Both the position numbers and the translations under genes were made by a program. The notes under the pieces are model-generated. The model was given only the letters and a program-made list of their open reading frames with translations. It searched no databases and was not told the DNA's origin. Shown piece after piece: positions 1 to 6,796 of a stretch of DNA of 15,550 nt (positions are counted from its first letter, which is position 1; every line of letters starts with the position of its first letter). This stretch comes from an uncultured Nitrospirota bacterium (GTDB lineage: Bacteria > Nitrospinota > Nitrospinia > SZUA-224): the NCBI GenBank assembly GCA_913009285.1, contig CAJVYE010000004.1:1-15550 (forward strand). The letters run 5' to 3'.

Positions 1-20
1 ACACGACGCTCTTCCGATCT
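1..20 (+). other. Illumina Read 1 adapter remnant (not genomic)
   Basis: The first 20 bases match exactly the 3' end of the TruSeq universal (Read 1) adapter, ending in CTTCCGATCT. Genomic sequence starts at 21. This is library contamination left on the contig end. Confidence 0.97.
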
Positions 21-54
21 AAGCTCTGCTTTCTATAGTCAAAGCAGAGCTTTT
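21..54 (+). terminator. Rho-independent terminator-like hairpin
   Basis: A perfect 12-bp stem (21-32 with 41-52) closes an 8-base loop and runs into a short T stretch at 51-54. It fits a terminator for a gene lying upstream of the contig end, now lost. It directly abuts the adapter, so no upstream context is available. The stem is symmetrical and AT-flanked, so it could also work on the other strand. Confidence 0.55.
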
Positions 55-219
55 CCCAAAGTTTATATTAGCCTTTTTTTTATACGCATTACTATACACT
101 CCGTAGAACCTTATTATCTGTTCACTCGTATTTGGTATATGTAATACCAATTGTGCTAAAAAATCCTCCGCATCAAAAATCTTAACCCATCCCGGACTTC
201 CGTTATTATGCCCTATACA

Positions 220-249
220 TTGACAAATTAACTAAAAAATACATATATT
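220..249 (+). promoter_or_regulatory. Candidate sigma-70 promoter
   Basis: TTGACA at 220-225 is separated by 18 bases from TATATT at 244-249. It points towards the cyclase gene about 310 bases downstream. A transcript from here would cross the 34-bp inverted repeat at 358-477. The match is by eye only, and the surrounding DNA is AT-rich, so chance is possible. Confidence 0.35.
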
Positions 250-357
250 TTAGTATTATACCCCTAGCTTGCTGATGATGATCAATAAGCCCTCTGTAAA
301 GGTTATTTAAAAACGGTAATTTTTACCGAGAGCTTGTTGTGGTTGGATCGTGATTAT

Positions 358-477
358 GGGATCTTTAACCCAAATAATGCAATTGAAACCGTCATAATAC
401 TTGAAATCAGCACCGCCTGTGGCACTTCTTCAGCGTATTCTAACGATTTCAATTGCATTATTTGGGTTAAAGATCCC
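358..477. repeat. 120-bp element with 34-bp terminal inverted repeats
   Basis: Bases 358-391 and 444-477 are reverse complements at 33 of 34 positions. The core of each arm reads gggatctttaaccc. They flank a 52-base centre with no evident coding capacity. The length, end-to-end symmetry and lack of coding content suggest a miniature inverted-repeat element or a deleted insertion sequence. No target-site duplication is visible next to the arms. As RNA it would form a very stable hairpin in the leader of the downstream cyclase gene. An amplification or assembly fold-back artefact is an alternative. Confidence 0.6.
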
Positions 478-550
478 GCTTAACTGAAAGAAAACATATT
501 CGTTACGTTTTCTATATATACAGGCCGAAACCCTTTTTACATTCAAAGCC

Positions 551-556
551 AGGAGG
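551..556 (+). promoter_or_regulatory. Ribosome binding site of the cyclase gene
   Basis: AGGAGG lies 5 bases before the ATG at 562 and 11 bases before the second in-frame ATG at 568. It supports a start at one of these two codons rather than further inside. Confidence 0.7.
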
Positions 557-561
557 CTATC

Positions 562-2361
562 ATGCCTATGAACAAGAAATGGAGGCTGACGCTCAAGGAT
601 TTTACTGACGTCGTCCAGGACAACTCTCTTTCTCGTTGGCCACGGTTTTGGCATTGGATGAACCGTATCTGGACTTTCATCTCCACCGTGGTGGACTACA
701 TCCGGTCATCTTTTATTACGAAGATGATCCTCGTCTCGTGGATTCTGCTGGCCGGTGCTGTAATAATCTCTGGTGGCGCTTCCTATCTAGTAGCCATGCC
801 TGCTCTAGAAGACGAGATAGAGTTCACCGGTAAGACTACGGTTACCATCTTCGCGTCCACCAATATTCTTCTTTTCGAGGAGGAAGGCGGCGCCACAGAG
901 CTTCAGCTCTATCTAGACAACATCATGGAGGCCGATGTGGATGACCGTATTGTAGAAGCCCTCGTGTTCGACAAACAGTTGAAGGTTCTTGCGCGAAAGG
1001 ACAAAAACAAGATCAACGAGTATGGCGTGGCCAAAAAGTGGAAGCATTTGAAAAGCATCAGCAAACTCCATGTCATTAATGAAGAGGAGAAGAGCTTTCT
1101 TACCATAGCGGCTCCGGTCGCCTACAGTGAGGACACGGATCCTGTGGGCTACGTGGTCTTCATATTCAGCCAGACTCCTGTGGAACACGCGAAGGCCAAG
1201 ATTATACGGCAGACCATTATCCTTTTGGGGCTCATGATCCTGCTAGGCGGAGCGTATATCGGCTGGATCATGTACCGCCGTTTATCTCCAGTCCGCAAGG
1301 TTACCGAGGCCTTCGAAGCTATGAACAAGGGTAACTTTAACGTTGAAGTTAAGGTTCCCAAAGGCGACGATGAGATCGCCAAGCTGGCCATGGCAGCTAA
1401 GAAGCACCAGGGCATTCAACGGCGGGTTAGGAAGTACACTCACCCGGCTTGCCAGCAGATCGTGGAGGGCAAGATCCCCGAGGAGCCGAGGGAGAAATCC
1501 CTTATCCACGTTTTCATTGACATCGTAGACTTTACGAAGCGCACCCGACTGTACCCCATCGAAGAGACTGCGAAAGAGCTCAACACTTTCTTCGATCTTT
1601 TTGAGCTGTGGGCCAGACGCTTCGGGGGAATCCCCATGAATTACATGGGGGATGGCATCTACTACGTTTTTGGCCTCATGAAAAAAGAGGCTATCGACCT
1701 TGTGGACGCCCAACAGGCATTTATGTGTATGATTGGCGTACAGCTTTTCTTCAACACCTACGCTTATCTTCAAAAAGATCGACAAAACAAATTTCCTATC
1801 GTCTGCCGGATAGGAATATCGACAGGGAAAGCTCTGGTTGCTAGGGTAGGTTCAAGCTACATGGCCATGGGCGATTCTGTCAACTACGCCGCTCGGCTCC
1901 AGGGTAAAAGTAACCCCGGCAAGATCGCCTGTGAGAATCACGTCCAGCTTAACGCCGCCTGGCCGCTCAAAGAAGGAGAAGAAAAAGAGCTGCCTAAGAA
2001 GGAGCTAGTGAAAGACCGTGCCAAATGGAAGCGTAGATATGCTGTCACGGAGAGGCCGTACATGATGCGTGTGAAGGGATATGGCCAAAAACGCCTCCCT
2101 ATCTTCCACGTTAAAGGCCTTGTGGATTCTGCGGACAACGAAAGGTTGCGGAAGCACCTGCAAGAGTTCGTAGAAAATCCCGAGACCCTCTCCATCCTGA
2201 AAAGGGCTTTAAGCCCTGAGGATCTAGAGGCCTTCAAGGTTCATCTGGCGGATCAGTTAAGCGTAGAAAGGCTATTACTACAAGATCCCGAACCCGAATG
2301 GTTCATCCCCGAAGAAAAGAAGTGGGAGGGGAAGGCCAACGGTGACAATGAGGAGGAGTAA
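562..2361 (+). CDS. Membrane-anchored class III adenylate/guanylate cyclase (HAMP plus catalytic domain)
   Basis: This 599-residue protein is predicted to make a cyclic nucleotide from ATP or GTP at the inner membrane in response to an outside signal. In order it has a cytoplasmic start, TM1 (about 54-78), an extracytoplasmic sensor-like region of about 140 residues with no family I recognise, TM2 (about 217-237), a short HAMP-like linker (238-280) and a class III catalytic domain (about 312-520). Both metal aspartates are visible (D320 in FIDIVDF, D364 in MGDG), as are the transition-state residues N441 and R445 in VNYAARL. The purine-selecting pair is unusual: the usual Lys is N360 and the usual Asp/Thr is M434. 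A charged insert (about 466-500) and a charged tail (521-599) extend the domain. The gene is much richer in GC than its neighbours (39 of 60 bases in 1441-1500), which suggests transfer or a mis-join. Confidence 0.88.
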   Translation: MPMNKKWRLTLKDFTDVVQDNSLSRWPRFWHWMNRIWTFISTVVDYIRSSFITKMILVSWILLAGAVIISGGASYLVAMPALEDEIEFTGKTTVTIFASTNILLFEEEGGATELQLYLDNIMEADVDDRIVEALVFDKQLKVLARKDKNKINEYGVAKKWKHLKSISKLHVINEEEKSFLTIAAPVAYSEDTDPVGYVVFIFSQTPVEHAKAKIIRQTIILLGLMILLGGAYIGWIMYRRLSPVRKVTEAFEAMNKGNFNVEVKVPKGDDEIAKLAMAAKKHQGIQRRVRKYTHPACQQIVEGKIPEEPREKSLIHVFIDIVDFTKRTRLYPIEETAKELNTFFDLFELWARRFGGIPMNYMGDGIYYVFGLMKKEAIDLVDAQQAFMCMIGVQLFFNTYAYLQKDRQNKFPIVCRIGISTGKALVARVGSSYMAMGDSVNYAARLQGKSNPGKIACENHVQLNAAWPLKEGEEKELPKKELVKDRAKWKRRYAVTERPYMMRVKGYGQKRLPIFHVKGLVDSADNERLRKHLQEFVENPETLSILKRALSPEDLEAFKVHLADQLSVERLLLQDPEPEWFIPEEKKWEGKANGDNEEE

Positions 2362-2375
2362 TCCTGAGCTTAAAA

Positions 2376-2422
2376 AGGGCTCTTCGTATGTGCAACGTGT
2401 GTGAGGAGCCCTATAATTTTAT
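2376..2422. terminator. Bidirectional intrinsic terminator between convergent genes
   Basis: A 10-bp stem with one G-U pair (agggctcttc at 2376-2385 with 2403-2412) is followed on the + strand by an AT/T-rich stretch and on the - strand by a run of five T. It sits between the ends of the cyclase (+) and the TPR protein (-), so it probably ends both transcripts. Confidence 0.75.
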
Positions 2423-2440
2423 AATAATTTATTTTCCTTT

Positions 2441-3967
2441 CTATTCTTCTTTGGATGATCCTCTGTTTAACGTTTTGACTTTTAAGTTTTTCAAAAAATT
2501 ATAGCGTTTATACGCAATGGGGTGATCTGGATCCAAATCCAATACTTCCTGATAATATTGCTTGGCTGTTTGATGGTCTTTGCGAACAAAGGCCTTGTTG
2601 GCCTTTTTCAATTTATCCTTAATTTTTTTTTGTCTTATAGCTTCCCATTTTTTATGTTGTTTTACTAAACTATATCGATAAGGATTTTCTTTTAGTTCCT
2701 CTATGGCTACTTTTATTTTCTGGATCGCCAAGTAAATTGCTTTAGAATTTTGATCATTATCATAAATTTTACGAGCTTCAGATAGAGCAGATTCAACTGT
2801 TGCTTTAGGCAAAAGGGTTGTTTTTTTAGGCTCTAGCTCTACTTTTACTTCTGCGACTTTGGGCACTACCTTTTTTACAATAGCCTTGCGTTTTATTGGC
2901 TTTAGTCTTTTTTTGCTTAACTTAATCTTTCGGGTTTTTTGGGCTTCCTCAAAATTTTTGTAAATCATTGCTATGAACTGTTCATCTTCGGAAGCCAATT
3001 CGTATTCATCATTGCCTTCGGTTGGTTCTTCAAGATACGCTTCAGTTGCTTTGACGGCATCGTACGCCTTCTTAATATCTCCTTCCTCATCCATTTTTCG
3101 CGCAAATTTTAAAGCCAAGGCCACCAATGCTTTTTCGTCATTTTTATTAAGTTTAATATTAATCCTTCTTAATTCTTCAAGGGTAATTTGAATATCTACC
3201 AACGTTTTATCATCATACTTTGCCTGACTCAAAAGCTCGACCAGATTATTATATTTCTTATCATAGTTTCTTTCGAAAGTGCTTAATTTAGCTTTGATTT
3301 TCATAAATTCTTTTTCAGCCTTTTTATGTTCGGCATCGCCAGGATTACTTAAATCCATAGCCCTTTGGCAATATTCCATAGCCCATAAATATTTATTGAA
3401 ATGTTCTATGTTATTACTTGTGAGGTGTTTGGAACGATTTACGTAATATCTAGCTGTTGCCTGAACACCCTCTTTAACTTTTTCACATCGATCGACATCT
3501 TCGGGTTTTAGGTCTTGTTTAGAACATCGTTCTTTGTTAAAAAAAGTGGCTGCAGTCACGTAATCGCCGCGTTGTAAAGCTGCAAAGGCATATTCACGGT
3601 TGGTTAATTTGAATTTTTCAAAATTTTTCTGCGGAGACAAATGAGTACAAGCAGCCGCTGAGGCAACCAGGTAAGCTAAAAAAGCAAGAGTATAAATTTT
3701 CCTAAATCTTGCCAAATGTTTTATGTCGTCCGATGAATTTAGCACATCAGAGACTAAATTGAGAGCCTGTCCTGTTTCAATATCTCGCTCAATGTTAGGA
3801 ATGAAAAGGTTTTTTTTAAGAGTTGGAACATCCGCCTTTTTAGATTGAAAAAACTTGTCTACTTTGAAACGCGCTGACGCCTCAGGCCGGGACTGAGTTA
3901 GCGCTTTGCAGCTTTTTTGGAATTCAGCCGGATTGAACCTTGGGTGAGTGTGAGGGCTAATATTCAT
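2441..3967 (-). CDS. TPR-containing predicted lipoprotein, function unknown
   Basis: From the ATG at 3967 the product is 508 residues; a TTG at 3988 would add seven. About 85-90 residues into this frame there is a basic stretch (RFRK), a hydrophobic run and SAAAC, which together look like a lipoprotein signal with Cys as the lipid site. That implies the true start may be the TTG at 3715, giving a 22-residue signal followed by the Cys; I see no good ribosome binding site for any choice. The mature part is helical and charged. It has a tyrosine- and alanine-rich helical region, a strongly basic linker (about 350-376 of the longest form) and a C-terminal TPR-like unit ending in a typical LDLDPDHPIAY motif. 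The protein probably sits at the cell envelope and may scaffold others. The gene is AT-rich (18 of 60 bases GC in 2701-2760), unlike the convergent cyclase. I do not recognise a specific family. Confidence 0.65.
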   Translation of the reverse strand: MNISPHTHPRFNPAEFQKSCKALTQSRPEASARFKVDKFFQSKKADVPTLKKNLFIPNIERDIETGQALNLVSDVLNSSDDIKHLARFRKIYTLAFLAYLVASAAACTHLSPQKNFEKFKLTNREYAFAALQRGDYVTAATFFNKERCSKQDLKPEDVDRCEKVKEGVQATARYYVNRSKHLTSNNIEHFNKYLWAMEYCQRAMDLSNPGDAEHKKAEKEFMKIKAKLSTFERNYDKKYNNLVELLSQAKYDDKTLVDIQITLEELRRINIKLNKNDEKALVALALKFARKMDEEGDIKKAYDAVKATEAYLEEPTEGNDEYELASEDEQFIAMIYKNFEEAQKTRKIKLSKKRLKPIKRKAIVKKVVPKVAEVKVELEPKKTTLLPKATVESALSEARKIYDNDQNSKAIYLAIQKIKVAIEELKENPYRYSLVKQHKKWEAIRQKKIKDKLKKANKAFVRKDHQTAKQYYQEVLDLDPDHPIAYKRYNFLKNLKVKTLNRGSSKEE

Positions 3968-4157
3968 AAGAATGCAGATTACATTCAATAGTACACAAAT
4001 GCAAATGAATTGTTACAATCAATTTATAAAATTATACTTTGATATAAAAATTAAAAAAAGTCAAGAACATTTTCAAATCCTCGGTATAACAGTGCCTGAG
4101 AAGATGTGAGATTTATCTCTAATGCGCCAGCGACGATTCATCCTTTTGGACTTTCTT

Positions 4158-4185
4158 GGTGTTTTGGGCAGAGCACCCTTTTTTT
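4158..4185 (+). terminator. Terminator-like hairpin with T run
   Basis: GGTGTTT (4158-4164) can pair with GAGCACC (4171-4177) using two G-U pairs, and seven T follow at 4179-4185. The shape fits a + strand terminator, but no intact + gene lies directly upstream. It may be left over from a lost gene. Confidence 0.4.
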
Positions 4186-4208
4186 GCTTTGGCTATATTT
4201 CATCTCAT

Positions 4209-4253
4209 TGAAAAATAGCCTTGACTATTTTTCAGTATTATGAATAATAGTCA
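4209..4253. promoter_or_regulatory. Two overlapping, mutually exclusive hairpins
   Basis: Hairpin 1 has a perfect 10-bp stem (4209-4218 with 4225-4234) and a 6-base loop. Hairpin 2 has an 8-bp stem (tgactatt at 4222-4229 with aatagtca at 4246-4253). They share bases, so only one can form at a time. They end about 20 bases before the ATG of the short reading frame at 4275. This could be an operator (two related palindromes) or an RNA switch. Confidence 0.35.
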
Positions 4254-4274
4254 TTATGGAAAGTAGACTCATTT

Positions 4275-4460
4275 ATGTTAAAATCTGGCAGGAACTTGTC
4301 AGAGACAGAGCCATCTTCCTCGCTTAAAAAATTTCAAAACACTCTCAACATACCGGCAGTTCAGCTTATAAATGATAGGGAGGGATACCGGATCATATCG
4401 AATGAGAATCAATCTATACTGGTCGCTCCAGCATACCAGTGGCTTTCCAGGTTACCGTAA
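4275..4460 (+). pseudogene. Short reading frame, possible remnant of an ATPase (DUF4143-type) gene
   Basis: This 61-residue frame begins with ATG behind the paired hairpins at 4209-4253. Its second half, with an NIPAVQL segment and a C-terminal WLSRLP, reminds me of the C-terminal ends of some AAA+ ATPases with a DUF4143 domain. No P-loop or other ATPase motif is present. One reading is that an internal deletion joined the first codons of such a gene to its last ones. The resemblance is from memory and not verified. The frame could instead be a small unknown protein or no gene at all. Confidence 0.3.
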
Positions 4461-4586
4461 AGAAATGTACAAGCAAGAGATTGATAGGAAATTCCTTTTT
4501 TTTCTCTATGTCTTTCTCTGGTTCTGCTGCTGGTTTATTAAATTATCGTTTATCTTACCCTCTTTTTTTAGCATCCTAAAATATAG

Positions 4587-4614
4587 TTGACAATAGGTAT
4601 AATTAAGGTATAAT
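4587..4614 (+). promoter_or_regulatory. Near-consensus sigma-70 promoter of brnTA
   Basis: TTGACA (4587-4592) and TATAAT (4609-4614) are both perfect consensus hexamers, 16 bases apart, and end 11 bases before the brnT ATG. The -10 region lies in an 11-base direct repeat: ggtataatta occurs at 4596-4605 and again at 4607-4616. That arrangement could serve as an operator for the ribbon-helix-helix antitoxin. The short distance to the ATG implies a very short or absent leader. Confidence 0.7.
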
Positions 4615-4625
4615 TATTATATATT

Positions 4626-4886
4626 ATGGATTTTGAATTTGATTCCCAAAAAAGCGACAGCAATAAGAAAAAACATAGGATTGATTTCTATGAAGCTCAA
4701 AAACTGTGGGATGATCCTGATTTAATTGAAATTCCTTTTAAAACCAGTGATGAACAAAGATATTTAGTAATTGGAAAAATATTAGGAAAGTATTGGTCAG
4801 GAATAATTACTTATCGTGGAGAAAAGGTAAGAATTATTTCCGTAAGACGATCAAGGAAAGAGGAGGTTGAATTATATGAAAGCTAA
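4626..4886 (+). CDS. brnT: BrnT-family toxin (DUF497)
   Basis: The 86-residue protein fits the BrnT family, type II toxins with a RelE-like ribonuclease fold that cut RNA and stall translation. The family pattern is visible. It has an N-terminal FEFDSQKSDSNKKKHRI segment matching the usual start (aromatic/acidic, then a Lys-His before a Phe-Glu/Tyr-Glu-Ala stretch). A central RYLVIGKILGK strand pair and the C-terminal VRIISVRRSRKEE motif with its Arg/Glu residues follow. The length is typical (about 85-100). The ribosome binding site is weak (aaggt around 4605-4609). The stop overlaps the start of the antitoxin by 11 bases, and toxin-first order is normal for BrnTA. Confidence 0.85.
   Translation: MDFEFDSQKSDSNKKKHRIDFYEAQKLWDDPDLIEIPFKTSDEQRYLVIGKILGKYWSGIITYRGEKVRIISVRRSRKEEVELYES
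4861..4866 (+). promoter_or_regulatory. Ribosome binding site deciding the brnA start
   Basis: AGGAGG lies directly before an in-frame TTG at 4867 (no spacing) and 9 bases before ATG at 4876. The spacing favours the ATG as the antitoxin start. The site lies inside the brnT coding sequence, consistent with strong, coupled translation of the antitoxin. Confidence 0.75.
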
Positions 4887-5100
4887 AGATATTGACAAAA
4901 AATTTGATGAAGGAAAGGATATCTCCAAACACCTTGATGTTTCAAAAGCCGGAAGACCGAAGCAAGAACAGAAAAGGGTTAATGTAGACTTCCCTTTATG
5001 GATGATACAGCAATTAGATAAAGAAGCAAGACGGTTAGGTGTTCCTCGTCAGTCAATAATTAAAGTATGGGTAGCTGAACGGCTTGAAAAAGCGTCTTGA
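4876..5100 (+). CDS. brnA: BrnA-type ribbon-helix-helix antitoxin
   Basis: The 74-residue protein neutralises BrnT and probably represses the shared promoter. Its C-terminal half is a ribbon-helix-helix domain: a short beta strand (RVNVDFPLWM), a helix (IQQLDKEARRLG) and a second helix after VPRQSIIKVWVAERL. The N-terminal half (about 1-30) is charged, with KPG-like basic residues, and likely wraps the toxin. It overlaps brnT by 11 bases, so the two are translationally coupled. The gene runs convergently into comM, with the two stop codons only 15 bases apart and no terminator that I can see. Confidence 0.82.
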   Translation: MKAKDIDKKFDEGKDISKHLDVSKAGRPKQEQKRVNVDFPLWMIQQLDKEARRLGVPRQSIIKVWVAERLEKAS

Positions 5101-5115
5101 AAAAAAACTAACGAT

Positions 5116-6678
5116 TTAATACTCCCCTCTATCCAGCGTCCTGTACTGTATTGACTCTGCCACATGATCTCCATGAATATCCTCTGCTCCGGCAAGGTCG
5201 GCTATTGTACGGGAAACCTTTAGTATCCTGTTATAAGCACGAGCGCTCAGACCGAGTTTGTTTATTGCCATCTCAAGTAAATCCTTAGATTCCTTCCCTA
5301 CCTGACAATACTTATTGAGTTGCCTCGAATCCATATGTGCGTTACAGTATATATTTTCGTTTTTAAACCTCTGCTGCTGTATCATCCGTGTCTCCTTAAC
5401 CCTCTCCCTGATTTTGTCTGATATTTCACCATTGTTGTCAGATGTCAGCTCCTGATACCTCAGGGCAGGGACATCTATATGGATATCGATTCTGTCCATG
5501 AGGGGACCGGAGATTCTGGATATATACTTCTTTATCAGCATGGGGGAACATGAACACTCCTTTTTCGGATCGGTCTTGTAACCGCACGGGCAAGGGTTCA
5601 TCGCTGCTACTAACATGAAACGGGAAGGATATGTAATAGAGGTAGATGCCCTTGAGATGGTCACCTTCCCATCCTCAAGTGGTTGTCGCATTACTTCAAG
5701 GACATTCCTGGTGAACTCTGGGAGTTCATCAAGGAATAGCACGCCATTATGTGAAAGGCTCACCTCGCCAGGCATAGGTATATGTCCACCACCTATAAGT
5801 CCTGCATACGATATGGTATGATGCGGAGAACGAAAAGGACGGGTCACAATAAGCGCTCTGTTATCCCTAATCATCCCCATGATACTATGTATCTTTGTGG
5901 CCTCTATAGATTCTTCAAGAGACATATTCGGAATTATCGTGGGGATTCGCTTTGCAAGCATTGATTTCCCTGATCCCGGGGGACCTATCATTATTATGTT
6001 ATGTCCGCCTGCTGAAGCTACCTCTAATGCCCTTTTCACATGATGCTGGCCCTTCACATCGGAGAAATCTATAGGGTACTTTAAGTTATCATTAAAATAC
6101 TTATTGATATCTATCTTCTTTGGCTGGATGGTAACCTTACCACTTAAAAACTCCACTACCTGGGGAAGATTCTCAACAGGATAGACATCTATCCCCTCTA
6201 CTACTGCTGCTTCAGCAGAATTTTCAGCAGGGAGGAGTATACCTTCAATTCCTTGTTCAGATGAGGACCTTTTAATCTTCATCTCCTTGGAGGCCACGGC
6301 TATCGGGAGGGCGCCCTTTATCGGTTTTATCCTTCCGTCAAGTGAGAGCTCTCCCAGGATGATATAGCGCCTTACAAGATCCTTTTCGAGAAACCCCATG
6401 GTGTTGAGGATAGCCACAGCTATCGGAAGATCAAAGGCAGAGCCTTCCTTTCGTATATCTGCTGGTGCAAGGTTAACAGTGATTTTTTTCAATGACGGGA
6501 ATTCAAATCCACTATTCTTGATAGCGGCCTTTACCCTATTCTGACTCTCTTTTACGGCTGTATCAGGTAATCCTACTGTGGAATAGCTAGGTAACATACC
6601 GTGAGATATATCTACTTCAACCTCTACCATGTGTGCATCTATTCCATAGACAGCACTGCTCAATACCTTTGAAATCAT
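5116..6678 (-). CDS. comM: ComM/YifB-family Mg-chelatase-like AAA+ ATPase
   Basis: This 520-residue protein fits the ComM (YifB) family throughout. Members are AAA+ motors, and in transformable bacteria ComM drives branch migration so that incoming single-stranded DNA can be recombined. The N-terminal Lon-protease-like (ChlI) fold spans about 1-190, with the hallmark MVEVEVDISHG and VGLPDTAVKESQNRV. Walker A is at 232-239 (GPPGSGKS), Walker B is VLFLDE at 313-318, and the family hallmark NPCPCGY is at 361-367, followed by further Cys residues (C375, C377). The C-terminal winged region contains LSARAYNRILKVSRTIADL. Length is normal. The ATG at 6678 has a purine-rich site (gaggga) about 7-8 bases upstream. 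It is downstream of and co-directional with the amidase, 118 bases away. Confidence 0.95.
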   Translation of the reverse strand: MISKVLSSAVYGIDAHMVEVEVDISHGMLPSYSTVGLPDTAVKESQNRVKAAIKNSGFEFPSLKKITVNLAPADIRKEGSAFDLPIAVAILNTMGFLEKDLVRRYIILGELSLDGRIKPIKGALPIAVASKEMKIKRSSSEQGIEGILLPAENSAEAAVVEGIDVYPVENLPQVVEFLSGKVTIQPKKIDINKYFNDNLKYPIDFSDVKGQHHVKRALEVASAGGHNIIMIGPPGSGKSMLAKRIPTIIPNMSLEESIEATKIHSIMGMIRDNRALIVTRPFRSPHHTISYAGLIGGGHIPMPGEVSLSHNGVLFLDELPEFTRNVLEVMRQPLEDGKVTISRASTSITYPSRFMLVAAMNPCPCGYKTDPKKECSCSPMLIKKYISRISGPLMDRIDIHIDVPALRYQELTSDNNGEISDKIRERVKETRMIQQQRFKNENIYCNAHMDSRQLNKYCQVGKESKDLLEMAINKLGLSARAYNRILKVSRTIADLAGAEDIHGDHVAESIQYRTLDRGEY

Positions 6679-6753
6679 AAGAGATCCCTCTGAAAATACC
6701 CCCTTAACGTCTGAATAGCTGTCACTCCGAAGAATTTCATCCGCTTTTTCTTT

Positions 6754-6788
6754 AAATCGAAAATCGACAATCGTAAATCGAAAATAAA
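6754..6788. repeat. Heptamer tandem repeat upstream of comM
   Basis: Five 7-base units in register, with aaatcga as the main unit (6754-6760, 6761-6767, 6775-6781) and diverged copies between and after. It lies in the 118-base gap between the amidase stop and the comM start, about 75 bases before the comM ATG. It shares the 7-bp period of the arrays near flaG, hisH and hisF. Confidence 0.75.
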
Positions 6789-6796
6789 AGGGTTCT

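Larger units (their letters stand above)
21..561. other. Gene-free leader region (541 bases)
   Basis: I find no credible coding sequence on either strand. The stretch holds the terminator-like hairpin at its start, a small 7-bp hairpin (132-138 with 144-150), a candidate promoter at 220-249, a short 6-bp hairpin (314-319 with 323-328), the 120-bp inverted-repeat element at 358-477, a 7-bp inverted repeat (489-495 with 507-513), and the ribosome binding site of the cyclase at 551-556. Confidence 0.6.
3968..4274. other. Gene-free AT-rich stretch (307 bases)
   Basis: I see no coding sequence. It contains the start region of the TPR gene (read leftward), a terminator-like hairpin at 4158-4185 and two overlapping hairpins at 4209-4253. 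Confidence 0.5.

Noticed and set aside
314..328. Terminator on the - strand
   Set aside because: The stem is only 6 bp and AT-rich, and no - strand gene ends near it.
358..477. Integron attC site
   Set aside because: The arms pair almost perfectly over 34 bp and lack the RYYYAAC/GTTRRRY core sites and extrahelical bases expected of attC; no integrase or cassette array is seen.
1282..1785. 167-codon reading frame on - inside the cyclase gene
   Set aside because: It is fully antisense to a well-supported catalytic domain in GC-rich DNA, where long antisense frames are common; no domain or ribosome binding site.
4372..4590. 72-codon + frame with a hydrophobic, Phe-rich C-terminus
   Set aside because: It overlaps the 4275-4460 frame, runs through a T-rich stretch that explains the hydrophobicity, and ends inside the brnT promoter. 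No start signal.
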